Source: Peptococcaceae bacterium UBA5767
Lineage (GTDB): Bacteria > Bacillota > TC1 > UBA5767
Assembly (NCBI GenBank): GCA_002418765.1
Contig: DIET01000013.1
Location: 1 to 23,072, forward strand
Length of the DNA: 23,072 nucleotides
Reading direction: 5' to 3'
Part shown: in pieces, positions 14,631-21,999 of the stretch
Layout of the letters: each line of letters opens with the position of its first letter
Numbering within the stretch: the first letter of the stretch is position 1
Program-made: the position numbers and the translations under genes
Notes under the pieces: model-generated
Databases searched by the model: none
What the model was told of the DNA's origin: nothing
What the model saw: the letters and a program-made list of their open reading frames with translations, nothing else

Positions 14631-16874
14631 CTATTGGTGGTTGGCCAAAGACTTCTCAAGATACGAGGAGGTCACAGGTATTCTTTCGATCAACAGCCCA
14701 TCCAAAGCATGAGAAATAGCACTGACAACAGCAGCAGCAACAGGAACCGTCGCCGCTTCACCGATACTCTTTCCTCCATAGGGGCCATAATCTTCATGGC
14801 TGTCCAAGATATGCACCGTCAAATCATCCGGCATCTCATCAGCATGGAAAGCATGATATTTTTTCAAATTGGCATTGAGTGGTTTACCACGCTCATTGAG
14901 CAACAATTCTTCACTCAGAGCATATCCTAGCCCCATCTGAATCCCACCTTGCAATTGCCCTTCCACCAACTTGGGATTGATGGCTGTACCCACGTCGGCC
15001 ACAGCAACATACTTGATTACCTCAATCTTTTTGGTTTCTTTGTGAATACGCACCTTGGCAAAATGGGCTCCATAGGAACCAGCATTGTGCTTTGAAGAAA
15101 AATACTCTGTAGCAATCAGTTTTTCCTTAAAGGTATACAACACATAGTTGTTGAGATCTCGTACGCTGACAGACTCCTTGCGGTCATGGGCATAGAATGT
15201 ATTGTCTTCCAGAAGAAGCTCACTATCCGAGCAACCAAAATATTGACTGGCATAATGGAAAAGTTTCTCCTTCATCACCGTAGCCACTTCGATGGCACAG
15301 TTGCCTCCAACCCAGGTATTGCGGCTGCCATAGGCCCCCAAGTCATAAGGGGTGTTCTCGGTATCCGGTTTCTTGATACGAATACTGTCGGGTGATATGC
15401 TGAGGATCTCTGCAATGATTTGCGCAATCACAGTATATGACCCACCACCATGATCACATATCGCCGTGGCAAGGTTATAACTTCCATCTTCATTCAATTT
15501 TAAGGTCATGCCGGTGATGTCTGGTGCATGTGGTGCTACACCATTGCCATGCAGTCCCATGCCAACACCATTGCCATACCAATAGGTTTCATCTTCTTCT
15601 CTTTTTTCATCCCATCCAAACAACTCTTTGCCTTTTTGCAGACAATCCTTAGAACGGGCATTGCTGATCAGGTCAATCTCTGACAAGGGATTAGGATCAT
15701 ACGGATTCAGCAAATATCTCTGCCTGAATTCCACTCTATCCACACCGAGCTTCCGGGCTACCTGGTCCATCATGATTTCCAATGAAGTGAACAGCTTGGG
15801 AGAGCCAAAGCCACGCATGGCGCCCTGCTGTACTGTATTGGTATTCACCGGCGAGGCATAAAATTTCATAGCCGGGAAACCATAAAGTTTAAATAACTTG
15901 GCTGACTGCGCAACAGGAATGAAATGCGTTCCTCCACACGTAGGTCCAGCATTCAGATATTCCCGAATATTCATGCCAATGATCTCACCATTCTTGATGG
16001 CTGCCTCCAGATAAAGTCTGGCAGAATGCCTGGTCCAGGTGCCCACCATGCACTCCTTGCGCGTCAGACGTATTTTCACTGGCCTTCTTGCTTGTTTGGA
16101 GAGTTCGGCACAAATAGGTTCAATTATGATACCCACTTTCACGCCAAAGGCTCCACCCATAAGCGAATGTACAACTCGAATATCCGAGTAGGGCTTGTTG
16201 AATATTTTGGCAAGACCAATTTGGGCTCCAAAAACGCCTTGATGGGGAACATATACGGTGAGCTTATCTTCTTTGTCCCAATCCGCAACACAAACATGCG
16301 GTTCAATGGCCATGTGATGAACCATAGGGGTATCCAATCTGGTCCGAATAATCTCATCAGCGTCGGCGAGCGCTTGTTCAATATCACCAACCTCTTTGAC
16401 AGTCTCCGGCAAACGGTTGCCTTCCTCGTATACTTTGATCTTGTTCGAATAGGCTTCTTCCAAGTCAAGAACTGGATCCCATTCCTCCACCTCAACCACG
16501 ATTTGTTTGAGGGCAGCCACCGCTTGTTTTTCAGTTTCAGCGGCTACAGCCGCAATAGGCTGACCATATTGTCTGATGATTTCATTAAAAATGGTTTCCT
16601 GTGCTGGCCAGTCATCGTTGATGGAGCGGACCAACCCATTGTAAAGAACCGGACTGGTGTTTTCATGCGTTACGACAGCTTTGACACCAGGCATCGCCAG
16701 TGCTTTGCTGGTATCAATACGCAATATCTTTCCAAATGCGATCTCACTTCTGAGAATCTTCCCCGTCAACATACCAGGAAATTCTATATCATCGAGGTAC
16801 ATGACCTCTCCGGTTGCCTTATGCAATCCAGAATTCAAAGGGATACTCTTTCCTACCCATTTATTCATGATCAT
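14631..16874 (-). CDS. Molybdenum hydroxylase large subunit (xanthine dehydrogenase family)
   Basis: A 747-residue molybdopterin-cytosine-dinucleotide-type subunit. Family motifs are HQGVFGAQ (211-218), GGAFGVK (240-246), GAMRGFG (351-357) and YGGKSIGEA with the catalytic base E706. It should hydroxylate a carbon next to nitrogen in an aromatic heterocycle, or oxidise an aldehyde, at a Mo=S centre. The usual GQG segment reads HGGGSYT here. The specific substrate cannot be assigned. It overlaps the iron-sulfur subunit gene by 14 nt. Two ATGs compete: 16874 and, two codons later, 16868, which is better spaced (9 nt) from AAAGGA. The FAD subunit usual for this family is not in the window. The transcript probably starts at the operator-linked promoter near 17370. 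Confidence 0.92.
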   Translation of the reverse strand: MIMNKWVGKSIPLNSGLHKATGEVMYLDDIEFPGMLTGKILRSEIAFGKILRIDTSKALAMPGVKAVVTHENTSPVLYNGLVRSINDDWPAQETIFNEIIRQYGQPIAAVAAETEKQAVAALKQIVVEVEEWDPVLDLEEAYSNKIKVYEEGNRLPETVKEVGDIEQALADADEIIRTRLDTPMVHHMAIEPHVCVADWDKEDKLTVYVPHQGVFGAQIGLAKIFNKPYSDIRVVHSLMGGAFGVKVGIIIEPICAELSKQARRPVKIRLTRKECMVGTWTRHSARLYLEAAIKNGEIIGMNIREYLNAGPTCGGTHFIPVAQSAKLFKLYGFPAMKFYASPVNTNTVQQGAMRGFGSPKLFTSLEIMMDQVARKLGVDRVEFRQRYLLNPYDPNPLSEIDLISNARSKDCLQKGKELFGWDEKREEDETYWYGNGVGMGLHGNGVAPHAPDITGMTLKLNEDGSYNLATAICDHGGGSYTVIAQIIAEILSISPDSIRIKKPDTENTPYDLGAYGSRNTWVGGNCAIEVATVMKEKLFHYASQYFGCSDSELLLEDNTFYAHDRKESVSVRDLNNYVLYTFKEKLIATEYFSSKHNAGSYGAHFAKVRIHKETKKIEVIKYVAVADVGTAINPKLVEGQLQGGIQMGLGYALSEELLLNERGKPLNANLKKYHAFHADEMPDDLTVHILDSHEDYGPYGGKSIGEAATVPVAAAVVSAISHALDGLLIERIPVTSSYLEKSLANHQ

Positions 16875-17325
16875 TCATCCTTTCTGCTGCCAGGGCCACA
16901 CCATCAATGATTTTTGTATAACCAGTGCAACGGCACAGATTGTTCTTTAATGCCTGACGAATCTCATCTCTTGATGGCTTGCTGTTGCTATCGAGCAATG
17001 CTTTGGCACTCACCACCATGCCTGGTGTGCAAAAACCACATTGGATGGCACCTGCGTCCACAAAAGCCGTTTGGATCTCATGAGGATGTTCAGCTGTACC
17101 AATGCCTTCAACAGTGACAATCTCTTTGTTTTCGCAGTCTTTGGCCATGATCATACAAGAATTCTTGGCCATACCATCGATCAGTACTTTACACGCACCA
17201 CAGTCCCCAGTTCCACAACCATACTTAGTACCCGTCAATTTCAACTGATTGCGAAGCATATTCAGCAATGTTTCTTTTTCTTCCAAAATAACATCGTAAA
17301 CCTTGTCATTCACTTTTAATTTCAT
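16861..17325 (-). CDS. Molybdenum hydroxylase [2Fe-2S] small subunit
   Basis: This 154-residue protein carries two [2Fe-2S] clusters. The plant-ferredoxin-type cluster uses C37, C42, C45 and C57 (GCGTGDCGAC). The C-terminal helical cluster uses C96, C99, C131 and C133 (QCGFCTPGM and LCRCTGY). It passes electrons from the Mo site to an acceptor, normally the FAD subunit. The chosen ATG at 17325 has AGGAGG 5 nt upstream; the open frame continues upstream but overlaps the GAAACTAGTTTC operator and has no ribosome site. It is the first gene of the two-gene hydroxylase unit, directly downstream of the LacI-family regulator gene. Confidence 0.95.
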   Translation of the reverse strand: MKLKVNDKVYDVILEEKETLLNMLRNQLKLTGTKYGCGTGDCGACKVLIDGMAKNSCMIMAKDCENKEIVTVEGIGTAEHPHEIQTAFVDAGAIQCGFCTPGMVVSAKALLDSNSKPSRDEIRQALKNNLCRCTGYTKIIDGVALAAERMNDHE

Positions 17326-17344
17326 AATGCCTCCTAACCAAGAT

Positions 17345-17356
17345 GAAACTAGTTTC
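17345..17356. promoter_or_regulatory. LacI-type operator GAAACTAGTTTC before the Mo hydroxylase genes
   Basis: A perfect 12-bp palindrome with a central dyad, 19 nt before the small-subunit start codon. A possible -10 TAAAAT (17369-17374, minus strand) overlaps the end of the regulator gene, placing the operator just after the start of transcription. The identical site recurs at 20909-20920 and with one mismatch at 20842-20853, both before the lipoprotein gene. The neighbouring LacI-family gene is the obvious candidate for its binding protein. Confidence 0.85.
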
Positions 17357-17371
17357 AAATTGGCATAAATT

Positions 17372-18376
17372 TTAAACCGCTTCTCTAATGGACAAAGAAA
17401 CAGGTAGTATTATATGTTCATGGGCCCGGTTGGGCTCCTCTATTCTCTTAATCAGCAAATTCCCCGCCTGTCTTCCCATCTCTTCAATGGGCTTAATGAT
17501 ACAGGTCAATCCCGGCTGAGCCAGTTCGCAATACTCCGAATAATCCCCACAGACAATTTGCACATCCTCAGGGATACGGACGCCAGCACTTCTTAAGACC
17601 TTAATCAATGCCAGTGTCATCATGTCACTAAAAGAAAAAATGACATCTGGTAAGGGTTTCCCAAGAAACTGTTCTGCTCGTTTCGTAGAAATGGGTACAG
17701 AAGTATTGTCCGCTTCAATAATATGTTCCTTGCGCATGTCAATGCCTAATTCCTCTGTCGTTTGTTTTAAGTATTTTATGATTCGTTTGGTATGACTAAA
17801 TTCCATGCTAGGAGAAAATACCCCCAGCGACTTAATATGCTGTTCCTTTAAATGATTCACCATCAAACGAATGCCACTGAAATCATCGGTATAGATGCTA
17901 TCAATGTCCATCTTCTCCCGTACAACTTCAATCACCACAATAGGTACTGAAATCATGGATTTCATGCGTTCAATGGTCTCTTTGCTTACAGCAGCGGAAC
18001 CAGCAATGATGAGACCATCCATAAAAAACTGGTCCGATTTGTCCGCTAGAAAATCCAAAATCCAATCCTGAACTTCCTTGCTCTTTGATGTGCATAGCAC
18101 ATTCAGCATGTATCCTTTATTTTGCAGGTACATCCTACAGCTATCAATGAGTTCGACAAAATACGTGTTGTTTAATGTAGGAACAATGATCCCGATATTC
18201 TTGGTCTTGGGATTCATAATGTTCTTGGCAAATTGATTGGACTTATACCCTTGTTCCTGCATCACCCGTTGGACAATTTCTCTGGTTTTGTCGTTGACGA
18301 GTTCCGGATGGTTCATGGTCCTAGAGACCGTGGTCACAGATACGCCGGCCAATTGTGCAATCTTTCTTATGTTCAT
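17372..18376 (-). CDS. LacI-family transcriptional regulator
   Basis: A 334-residue regulator with an N-terminal LacI helix-turn-helix (MNIRKIAQLAGVSVTTVSR, residues 1-19, then the hinge helix near 45-56). A periplasmic-binding-protein-like ligand domain spans about 60-330 and includes IGIIVPTLNNTYF, DGLIIAGSA, IYTDDFSGI and SFSDMMTLALIKVLRSAG. The ligand is unknown; by context it should be the compound handled by the surrounding genes. ATG start with AAGGTGA 9 nt upstream. It sits between the amidohydrolase gene and the Mo hydroxylase genes, has its own promoter, and probably binds GAAACTAGTTTC before the hydroxylase and lipoprotein genes. No such site occurs before its own gene. Confidence 0.94.
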   Translation of the reverse strand: MNIRKIAQLAGVSVTTVSRTMNHPELVNDKTREIVQRVMQEQGYKSNQFAKNIMNPKTKNIGIIVPTLNNTYFVELIDSCRMYLQNKGYMLNVLCTSKSKEVQDWILDFLADKSDQFFMDGLIIAGSAAVSKETIERMKSMISVPIVVIEVVREKMDIDSIYTDDFSGIRLMVNHLKEQHIKSLGVFSPSMEFSHTKRIIKYLKQTTEELGIDMRKEHIIEADNTSVPISTKRAEQFLGKPLPDVIFSFSDMMTLALIKVLRSAGVRIPEDVQIVCGDYSEYCELAQPGLTCIIKPIEEMGRQAGNLLIKRIEEPNRAHEHIILPVSLSIREAV

Positions 18377-18409
18377 CGGTTCGATTCACCTTCTTCAACA
18401 TGATGCACC

Positions 18410-18439
18410 AGTATATCAGAAAGAAGACTATTTTGTAAA
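18410..18439 (-). promoter_or_regulatory. Predicted promoter of the LacI-family gene
   Basis: TTTACA (18434-18439) and TATACT (18410-18415) on the minus strand are 18 nt apart, and a TG two bases before the -10 gives an extended -10. The regulator can therefore be expressed independently of the lipoprotein operon. Confidence 0.6.
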
Positions 18440-18445
18440 TGAACG

Positions 18446-18464
18446 TGCTAGAAAATTGCTAGCA
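18446..18464 (-). repeat. Short hairpin at the amidohydrolase stop codon
   Basis: TGCTAG (18464-18459) and CTAGCA (18451-18446) on the minus strand form a 6-bp stem with a 7-nt loop that includes the TAG stop codon. It lacks a U-tract, so it is at best a weak terminator or a 3'-end stabiliser. Confidence 0.35.
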
Positions 18465-19778
18465 TGGATCCATAAATTGCGTGGAGCACTCCTTCGTGAG
18501 CAGCAACTTCCCATTTTTGACAACATGTGTAACAGCAGCCTGGTTCACCAATGCTTCTACATCATGGCTGGCCTCTAGTAAGATCACATCTGCCTTTGAT
18601 CCTATTTCCACCCCATAATCCTTGATCCCCAGAGCCTGGGCCGGATGAAAAGTCCCCATCCTGTAAACTTCATGCAACTCTTGGTCACTCAGCATTCTAG
18701 AAACCTGAGCAGTCAATAAACCTTCTTCCAGCATATTGGCATTGCCAATAGGTCGAAAAGGATCTCTGATATTGTCTGAGGCATAAGAGAGGTTCACACC
18801 CTGTTCACTGAGTTCCTTGATTCTAGTGATTCCTCTACGTATTGGTTCCTTGTCTTTTCTTCCCATCAAGTAGAGATTACACGACGGCAAGGTAATCACA
18901 TGGATATTTTCCCGATGCAATCCTTCCATCACCTTGTAAGCCCGACTATCATCCACAGCACTCAATGCTGTAATGTGGGAACATATCACCCGGCCACCCA
19001 TGCCATACTCTTTGGTCAGGTCCACAATAAGTTCCAGATTGTCAATATTGGGATCATCCCGCTCATCCACATGCAAATCAATCTTCAATCCATAGCGACT
19101 TGCTAGATCAAAAAGTTTTCTAGTCAAGACGGCGGCATTCTCAAAATGATAAGGTGCACCACCAATGCCTTGTAAATAGTTTTTCTGACAAGCTTCCTCA
19201 AGCCAAGCAAATTGCCGATCAATCTGTTCCTGGGAACCGAAGAAATTGGGCATCGCCGTTACATGAATGTCAACCCTATTCTGGTATCTGGTTTTTTGCT
19301 CAACCATCGCCTCTACGCCCGCCAAACCTTGGGCGTGTTCCAGATTAACATGGCTTGATATGATCAATGTTCCTGCCCTCAGCGCCTGATCCAAAACCTT
19401 GGCGCTACGCTCAAGAATACTTTCTTTAAACTGTTCTGCAGTCACTTGATGGCAATACGCTGTATACTGAGCGATGGCCTCATGCAATTCATGGGCTTGT
19501 GTATCCGAACTCCAGTAGGTTTTATCCAGATGTGTATGAGCATCAACAAATCCTGGAGAAAGGAATTTCCCCTGGCCTTCGATGACCTGCTCTGCAGAAA
19601 CATCCAAATTTTGATCGATACAAACAATGTGTCCTTCATCAATGGCCACATCTACCCTTGTAGGCTGACCTTCTAAGTGGACATCCTTGATCAAGAGATC
19701 AATGGTTTCGACTTCAACATAATTGGGGAAATGCGGAAACAAGGTTAAACCTTGTTTCCGACAATATAATTTACTCAC
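18459..19778 (-). CDS. Cytosine deaminase-like amidohydrolase
   Basis: A 439-residue metal-dependent hydrolase of the CodA/AtzC group. Metal ligands are visible as H81 and H83 (DAHTHLDK), H236 with E239 (LHVDERDD), H268 (CSHITALS) and D335 (SDNIRDPF). The block RRGITRIKELSEQGVNL and the PIGNANMLEEG segment are very CodA-like. It should hydrolytically deaminate or dealkylaminate a nitrogen heterocycle; the exact substrate is uncertain. The reading frame opens with GTG at 19778, overlapping the lipoprotein gene by 8 nt. However, the first 26 residues do not look family-like and include a strong inverted repeat (19734-19760), so the true start may be later. It belongs to the lipoprotein operon. 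Confidence 0.9.
   Translation of the reverse strand: MSKLYCRKQGLTLFPHFPNYVEVETIDLLIKDVHLEGQPTRVDVAIDEGHIVCIDQNLDVSAEQVIEGQGKFLSPGFVDAHTHLDKTYWSSDTQAHELHEAIAQYTAYCHQVTAEQFKESILERSAKVLDQALRAGTLIISSHVNLEHAQGLAGVEAMVEQKTRYQNRVDIHVTAMPNFFGSQEQIDRQFAWLEEACQKNYLQGIGGAPYHFENAAVLTRKLFDLASRYGLKIDLHVDERDDPNIDNLELIVDLTKEYGMGGRVICSHITALSAVDDSRAYKVMEGLHRENIHVITLPSCNLYLMGRKDKEPIRRGITRIKELSEQGVNLSYASDNIRDPFRPIGNANMLEEGLLTAQVSRMLSDQELHEVYRMGTFHPAQALGIKDYGVEIGSKADVILLEASHDVEALVNQAAVTHVVKNGKLLLTKECSTQFMDPC
19734..19760 (-). repeat. Strong intercistronic stem-loop after the lipoprotein gene
   Basis: CGGAAACAAGGTT (19734-19746), one base, then AACCTTGTTTCCG (19748-19760) is a perfect 13+13 inverted repeat. As RNA it gives a roughly 10-bp stem with a 7-nt loop, beginning 10 nt after the lipoprotein stop codon. 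No U-tract follows. It is best read as an mRNA-stabilising or polarity element that keeps the binding-protein level above that of the downstream enzyme. Confidence 0.7.
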
Positions 19779-20826
19779 TAATTCCAGTCATTTCCTCTAC
19801 GATACTTTTGCTGTATTCGCCACTTTCAAATTTCGCAAAATCAGCCATGATGTTGTCTTTGATTTCTTGAGGAACACCATCAGCCCAGGTACCAACGAAC
19901 TGTGTTGCTTCAGGAACACCAAATTCAAGAGCCTCGCCCACCCAGGTTCCATTCTCAATGTTCAATGCAAAATATTCGATGACAGCTGATACTGACTGAA
20001 CAAATGAAGTAGCTACGCGGTCTGGTGCCAGGTCATGCATGTCGCCTGCCCAACCAACTGCCCAAATACCTTTTTCATCTGCTGCTTGGATTACACCAGT
20101 ATTGGCGGCATCACCGATGGCAACAATGTAATCGTAATCATCTGCAATCATGGCCAGCGCAGCTTCTTTGCCTGCAGCCACGTCTACCCAGGAACCCGTA
20201 TAGGTAACACTGACTTTGATGTCGGGATTGTAGTATTCAGCAGCAGCAATCATGGCTGTCACTTCGTTGATGACCGTAGGGATTTCCATAGCGCCAACAA
20301 AACCGATACGATTCGTTTCCGTTAATTCAGCACCCAGTCTGCCTGCCAAATATCCCAAAACACCATTTTCAAAAACGCCAGAAGCTAGATTAGGTGCAGC
20401 ACCACCTGAAGTACCACCGACGTTGACGAAATATACATCAGGGAAATCAGGAGCTACAACAGCAAGAGAATCACCAAACTCGTAACCATGCCCAATCACC
20501 AAATCGTATCCTTTTCTAGCATACTCTTGTGCGATCATGACTTGCTCGTCTTGTTTCACATTCTCTGTGTAACCAATCTCATAACCAAACTCTTCTTCTA
20601 ACAATAAGAGTCCTTCATAAGCTTTGGTGTTCCAACCGCCATCATTGATGGGACCTGAAGTCAAAAGTGCAGCTTTTAAAGGCTCCTCTTCGACAACGGG
20701 CTCGTCACTGGCAACATCATCTGCAGGCTCCTCAACAGGCTCAGCAGGTTCTTCTGCTGGAGCACATCCAGCCACCATGGATACTGCAAATACGAGAACC
20801 AAACATACCATTAGAAACTTCTTCAT
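19771..20826 (-). CDS. BMP-family substrate-binding lipoprotein
   Basis: A 351-residue lipoprotein. The signal peptide MKKFLMVCLVLVFAVSMVAG ends at the lipobox with lipidated C21, followed by an acidic Pro/Glu-rich linker to about residue 48. The mature part has BMP/PnrA features: ALLTSGPINDGGWNTKAYEG, VIGHGYEFGDSLA, YLAGRLGAEL, IGFVGAMEIP and IVAIGDAANTGVIQAADE. Relatives bind nucleosides or other ligands for ABC import. No permease or ATPase gene is adjacent. The ATG at 20826 has GGGAGGGT 3-10 nt upstream; an upstream in-frame extension lacks support and covers an operator copy. It is first in an operon with the amidohydrolase, downstream of two operator copies. Confidence 0.93.
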   Translation of the reverse strand: MKKFLMVCLVLVFAVSMVAGCAPAEEPAEPVEEPADDVASDEPVVEEEPLKAALLTSGPINDGGWNTKAYEGLLLLEEEFGYEIGYTENVKQDEQVMIAQEYARKGYDLVIGHGYEFGDSLAVVAPDFPDVYFVNVGGTSGGAAPNLASGVFENGVLGYLAGRLGAELTETNRIGFVGAMEIPTVINEVTAMIAAAEYYNPDIKVSVTYTGSWVDVAAGKEAALAMIADDYDYIVAIGDAANTGVIQAADEKGIWAVGWAGDMHDLAPDRVATSFVQSVSAVIEYFALNIENGTWVGEALEFGVPEATQFVGTWADGVPQEIKDNIMADFAKFESGEYSKSIVEEMTGISE

Positions 20827-20841
20827 ATACCCTCCCATTTT

Positions 20842-20853
20842 GCAACTAGTTTC
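20842..20853. promoter_or_regulatory. Second LacI-type operator copy (one mismatch)
   Basis: GCAACTAGTTTC differs at one base from the GAAACTAGTTTC palindrome. It lies in the 5' untranslated region, 15 nt before the lipoprotein start codon, and 67 nt from the perfect copy at 20909. Two spaced sites would allow cooperative binding or looping. Confidence 0.75.
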
Positions 20854-20908
20854 ATTATTTTCTAAAAAAAATAACGACATCAACTACAACACGACTATTC
20901 TCTTTATT

Positions 20909-20920
20909 GAAACTAGTTTC
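20909..20920. promoter_or_regulatory. LacI-type operator GAAACTAGTTTC before the lipoprotein gene
   Basis: Identical to the site before the Mo hydroxylase genes. It lies about 14 nt downstream of the predicted -10 box, overlapping the start of the transcript, a repressor position. Confidence 0.85.
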
Positions 20921-20933
20921 TTATACCACTATT

Positions 20934-20962
20934 ATTCTACAGGAAGAACCAAATTCCTGCAA
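20934..20962 (-). promoter_or_regulatory. Predicted promoter of the lipoprotein-amidohydrolase operon
   Basis: On the minus strand TTGCAG (20957-20962) and TAGAAT (20934-20939) are exactly 17 nt apart. The perfect operator follows just downstream. The remaining stretch to 21098 holds no gene I can support; see the finding on a 22-codon frame. Confidence 0.6.
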
Positions 20963-21098
20963 CCCTGTAAAAAAAATGAAATAAATTTCTCGCATCATCG
21001 CAAGAATTCAACTAGCCTTTCAATGCACAATTTGCAAATGCAGCAGCTGTACAACCCGCACCCATGAAAAAGAAATCCATCAGCCCAACCAGACTGGT

Positions 21099-21917
21099 TT
21101 ACGGCTGCACGATCCGTATCCAAACATCATGATTGATATCCGTGGTCGTATTGATACCTGAAGGATACTGCAGAATATAATAATGATTTCCATCAGTGAA
21201 AATATCTCCTGCCGCTAAAGGCTCCTTCCATACATTCGTACCAAGCATGTCGTCTTCTGTAAGGAAGTTCTGGTCCGGGTCAACCCGAAGCAGACTCCCG
21301 CCAAATGCCTCCAATGTGGTCTCTAAAGAAATCGTATTCGGCACATAGGGATTGTTGTCGCCAACCACAAAGATACCTGAGGCATCTTGCAGCAGCAAAC
21401 CTTCTGTTAGGTTTAACCCATAGTCAGCGATGGCCATGGCCTTTAGATCAGCCCAGTCTCCTGATATGAAAATCTGCTCACTGTTTGTACCGGTAAAAGC
21501 GAGACTCCCAACAGAGAATTCTGCATCCAAGGGGTCTTCTTCCTCCCCTGATGCCATATCATAAACCCAACAATATTGCGCTTCATCCCACAGAAAACGG
21601 GCACCCTCTACTTGCGGCACAGCGATATCTGCCATTAGTCCTTGGTCCACCAGTTCCTGCTGACGCTCATCATGGCTATCAAAACCCAAAAAAATCTGGT
21701 CCTCAGACAAAACATTCTTGATCGCATACAATGAGGTTGCCTCATTGAGAATCGCAACCCCAGCTCTGTCCGCTTTCTGCTTTGATTGCCCCGTCAAGGA
21801 CAGGTATCCTGGCACCGATATTGACAAAACAATCCCCAAAATAGCCACCGCCACCATCATTTCAATAAGCGTAAAACCCATCTTTTTTTTGCTGCTCCTT
21901 AGAACCGTCTTCACCAA
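21099..21917 (-). CDS. Prepilin-like protein with distinct C-terminal domain
   Basis: A 272-residue protein with a type IV prepilin signal: basic leader, cleavage at G14/F15 (KKMGFTLIEMMV), glutamate +5 at E19 and a hydrophobic helix to about residue 35. The next part (about 42-120: QKADRAGVAILNEATSLYAI and VPQVEGARFLWDEA) is clearly related to the neighbouring pilin. Its C-terminal 130 residues are different and end with AAGDIFTDGNHYYILQ and a late VWIRI, recalling small carbohydrate-binding (CBM5/12-like) Trp/Tyr patterns (tentative). It is probably a pseudopilin or adhesive pilus subunit that needs a prepilin peptidase not seen here. Start is TTG (21917) or GTG (21914); AGGAGA spacing slightly favours the GTG. 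Confidence 0.85.
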   Translation of the reverse strand: MVKTVLRSSKKKMGFTLIEMMVAVAILGIVLSISVPGYLSLTGQSKQKADRAGVAILNEATSLYAIKNVLSEDQIFLGFDSHDERQQELVDQGLMADIAVPQVEGARFLWDEAQYCWVYDMASGEEEDPLDAEFSVGSLAFTGTNSEQIFISGDWADLKAMAIADYGLNLTEGLLLQDASGIFVVGDNNPYVPNTISLETTLEAFGGSLLRVDPDQNFLTEDDMLGTNVWKEPLAAGDIFTDGNHYYILQYPSGINTTTDINHDVWIRIVQP

Positions 21918-21999
21918 TTATTTCTCCTATGCCATCATATTTTTAAACGCAACAAGTGCTCTAAGGCCATCTTTCCTTGTAAAACCGTTGCATTGCGAA

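Noticed and set aside
15924..16910. Long plus-strand open frame (328 codons)
   Set aside because: It is antisense to the Mo hydroxylase large subunit, whose family motifs and catalytic residues are intact. The translated plus-strand product has no recognisable domain or ribosome site.
20827..20883. 19-codon N-terminal extension of the BMP lipoprotein
   Set aside because: A lipoprotein signal peptide starts at the internal ATG 20826, which has a strong GGGAGGGT site. The extension would cover an operator copy.
17345..20920. GAAACTAGTTTC copies as transposon or phage attachment repeats
   Set aside because: They are palindromic, lie at promoter positions, and have no flanking integrase or transposase gene; a regulator binding site explains them better.
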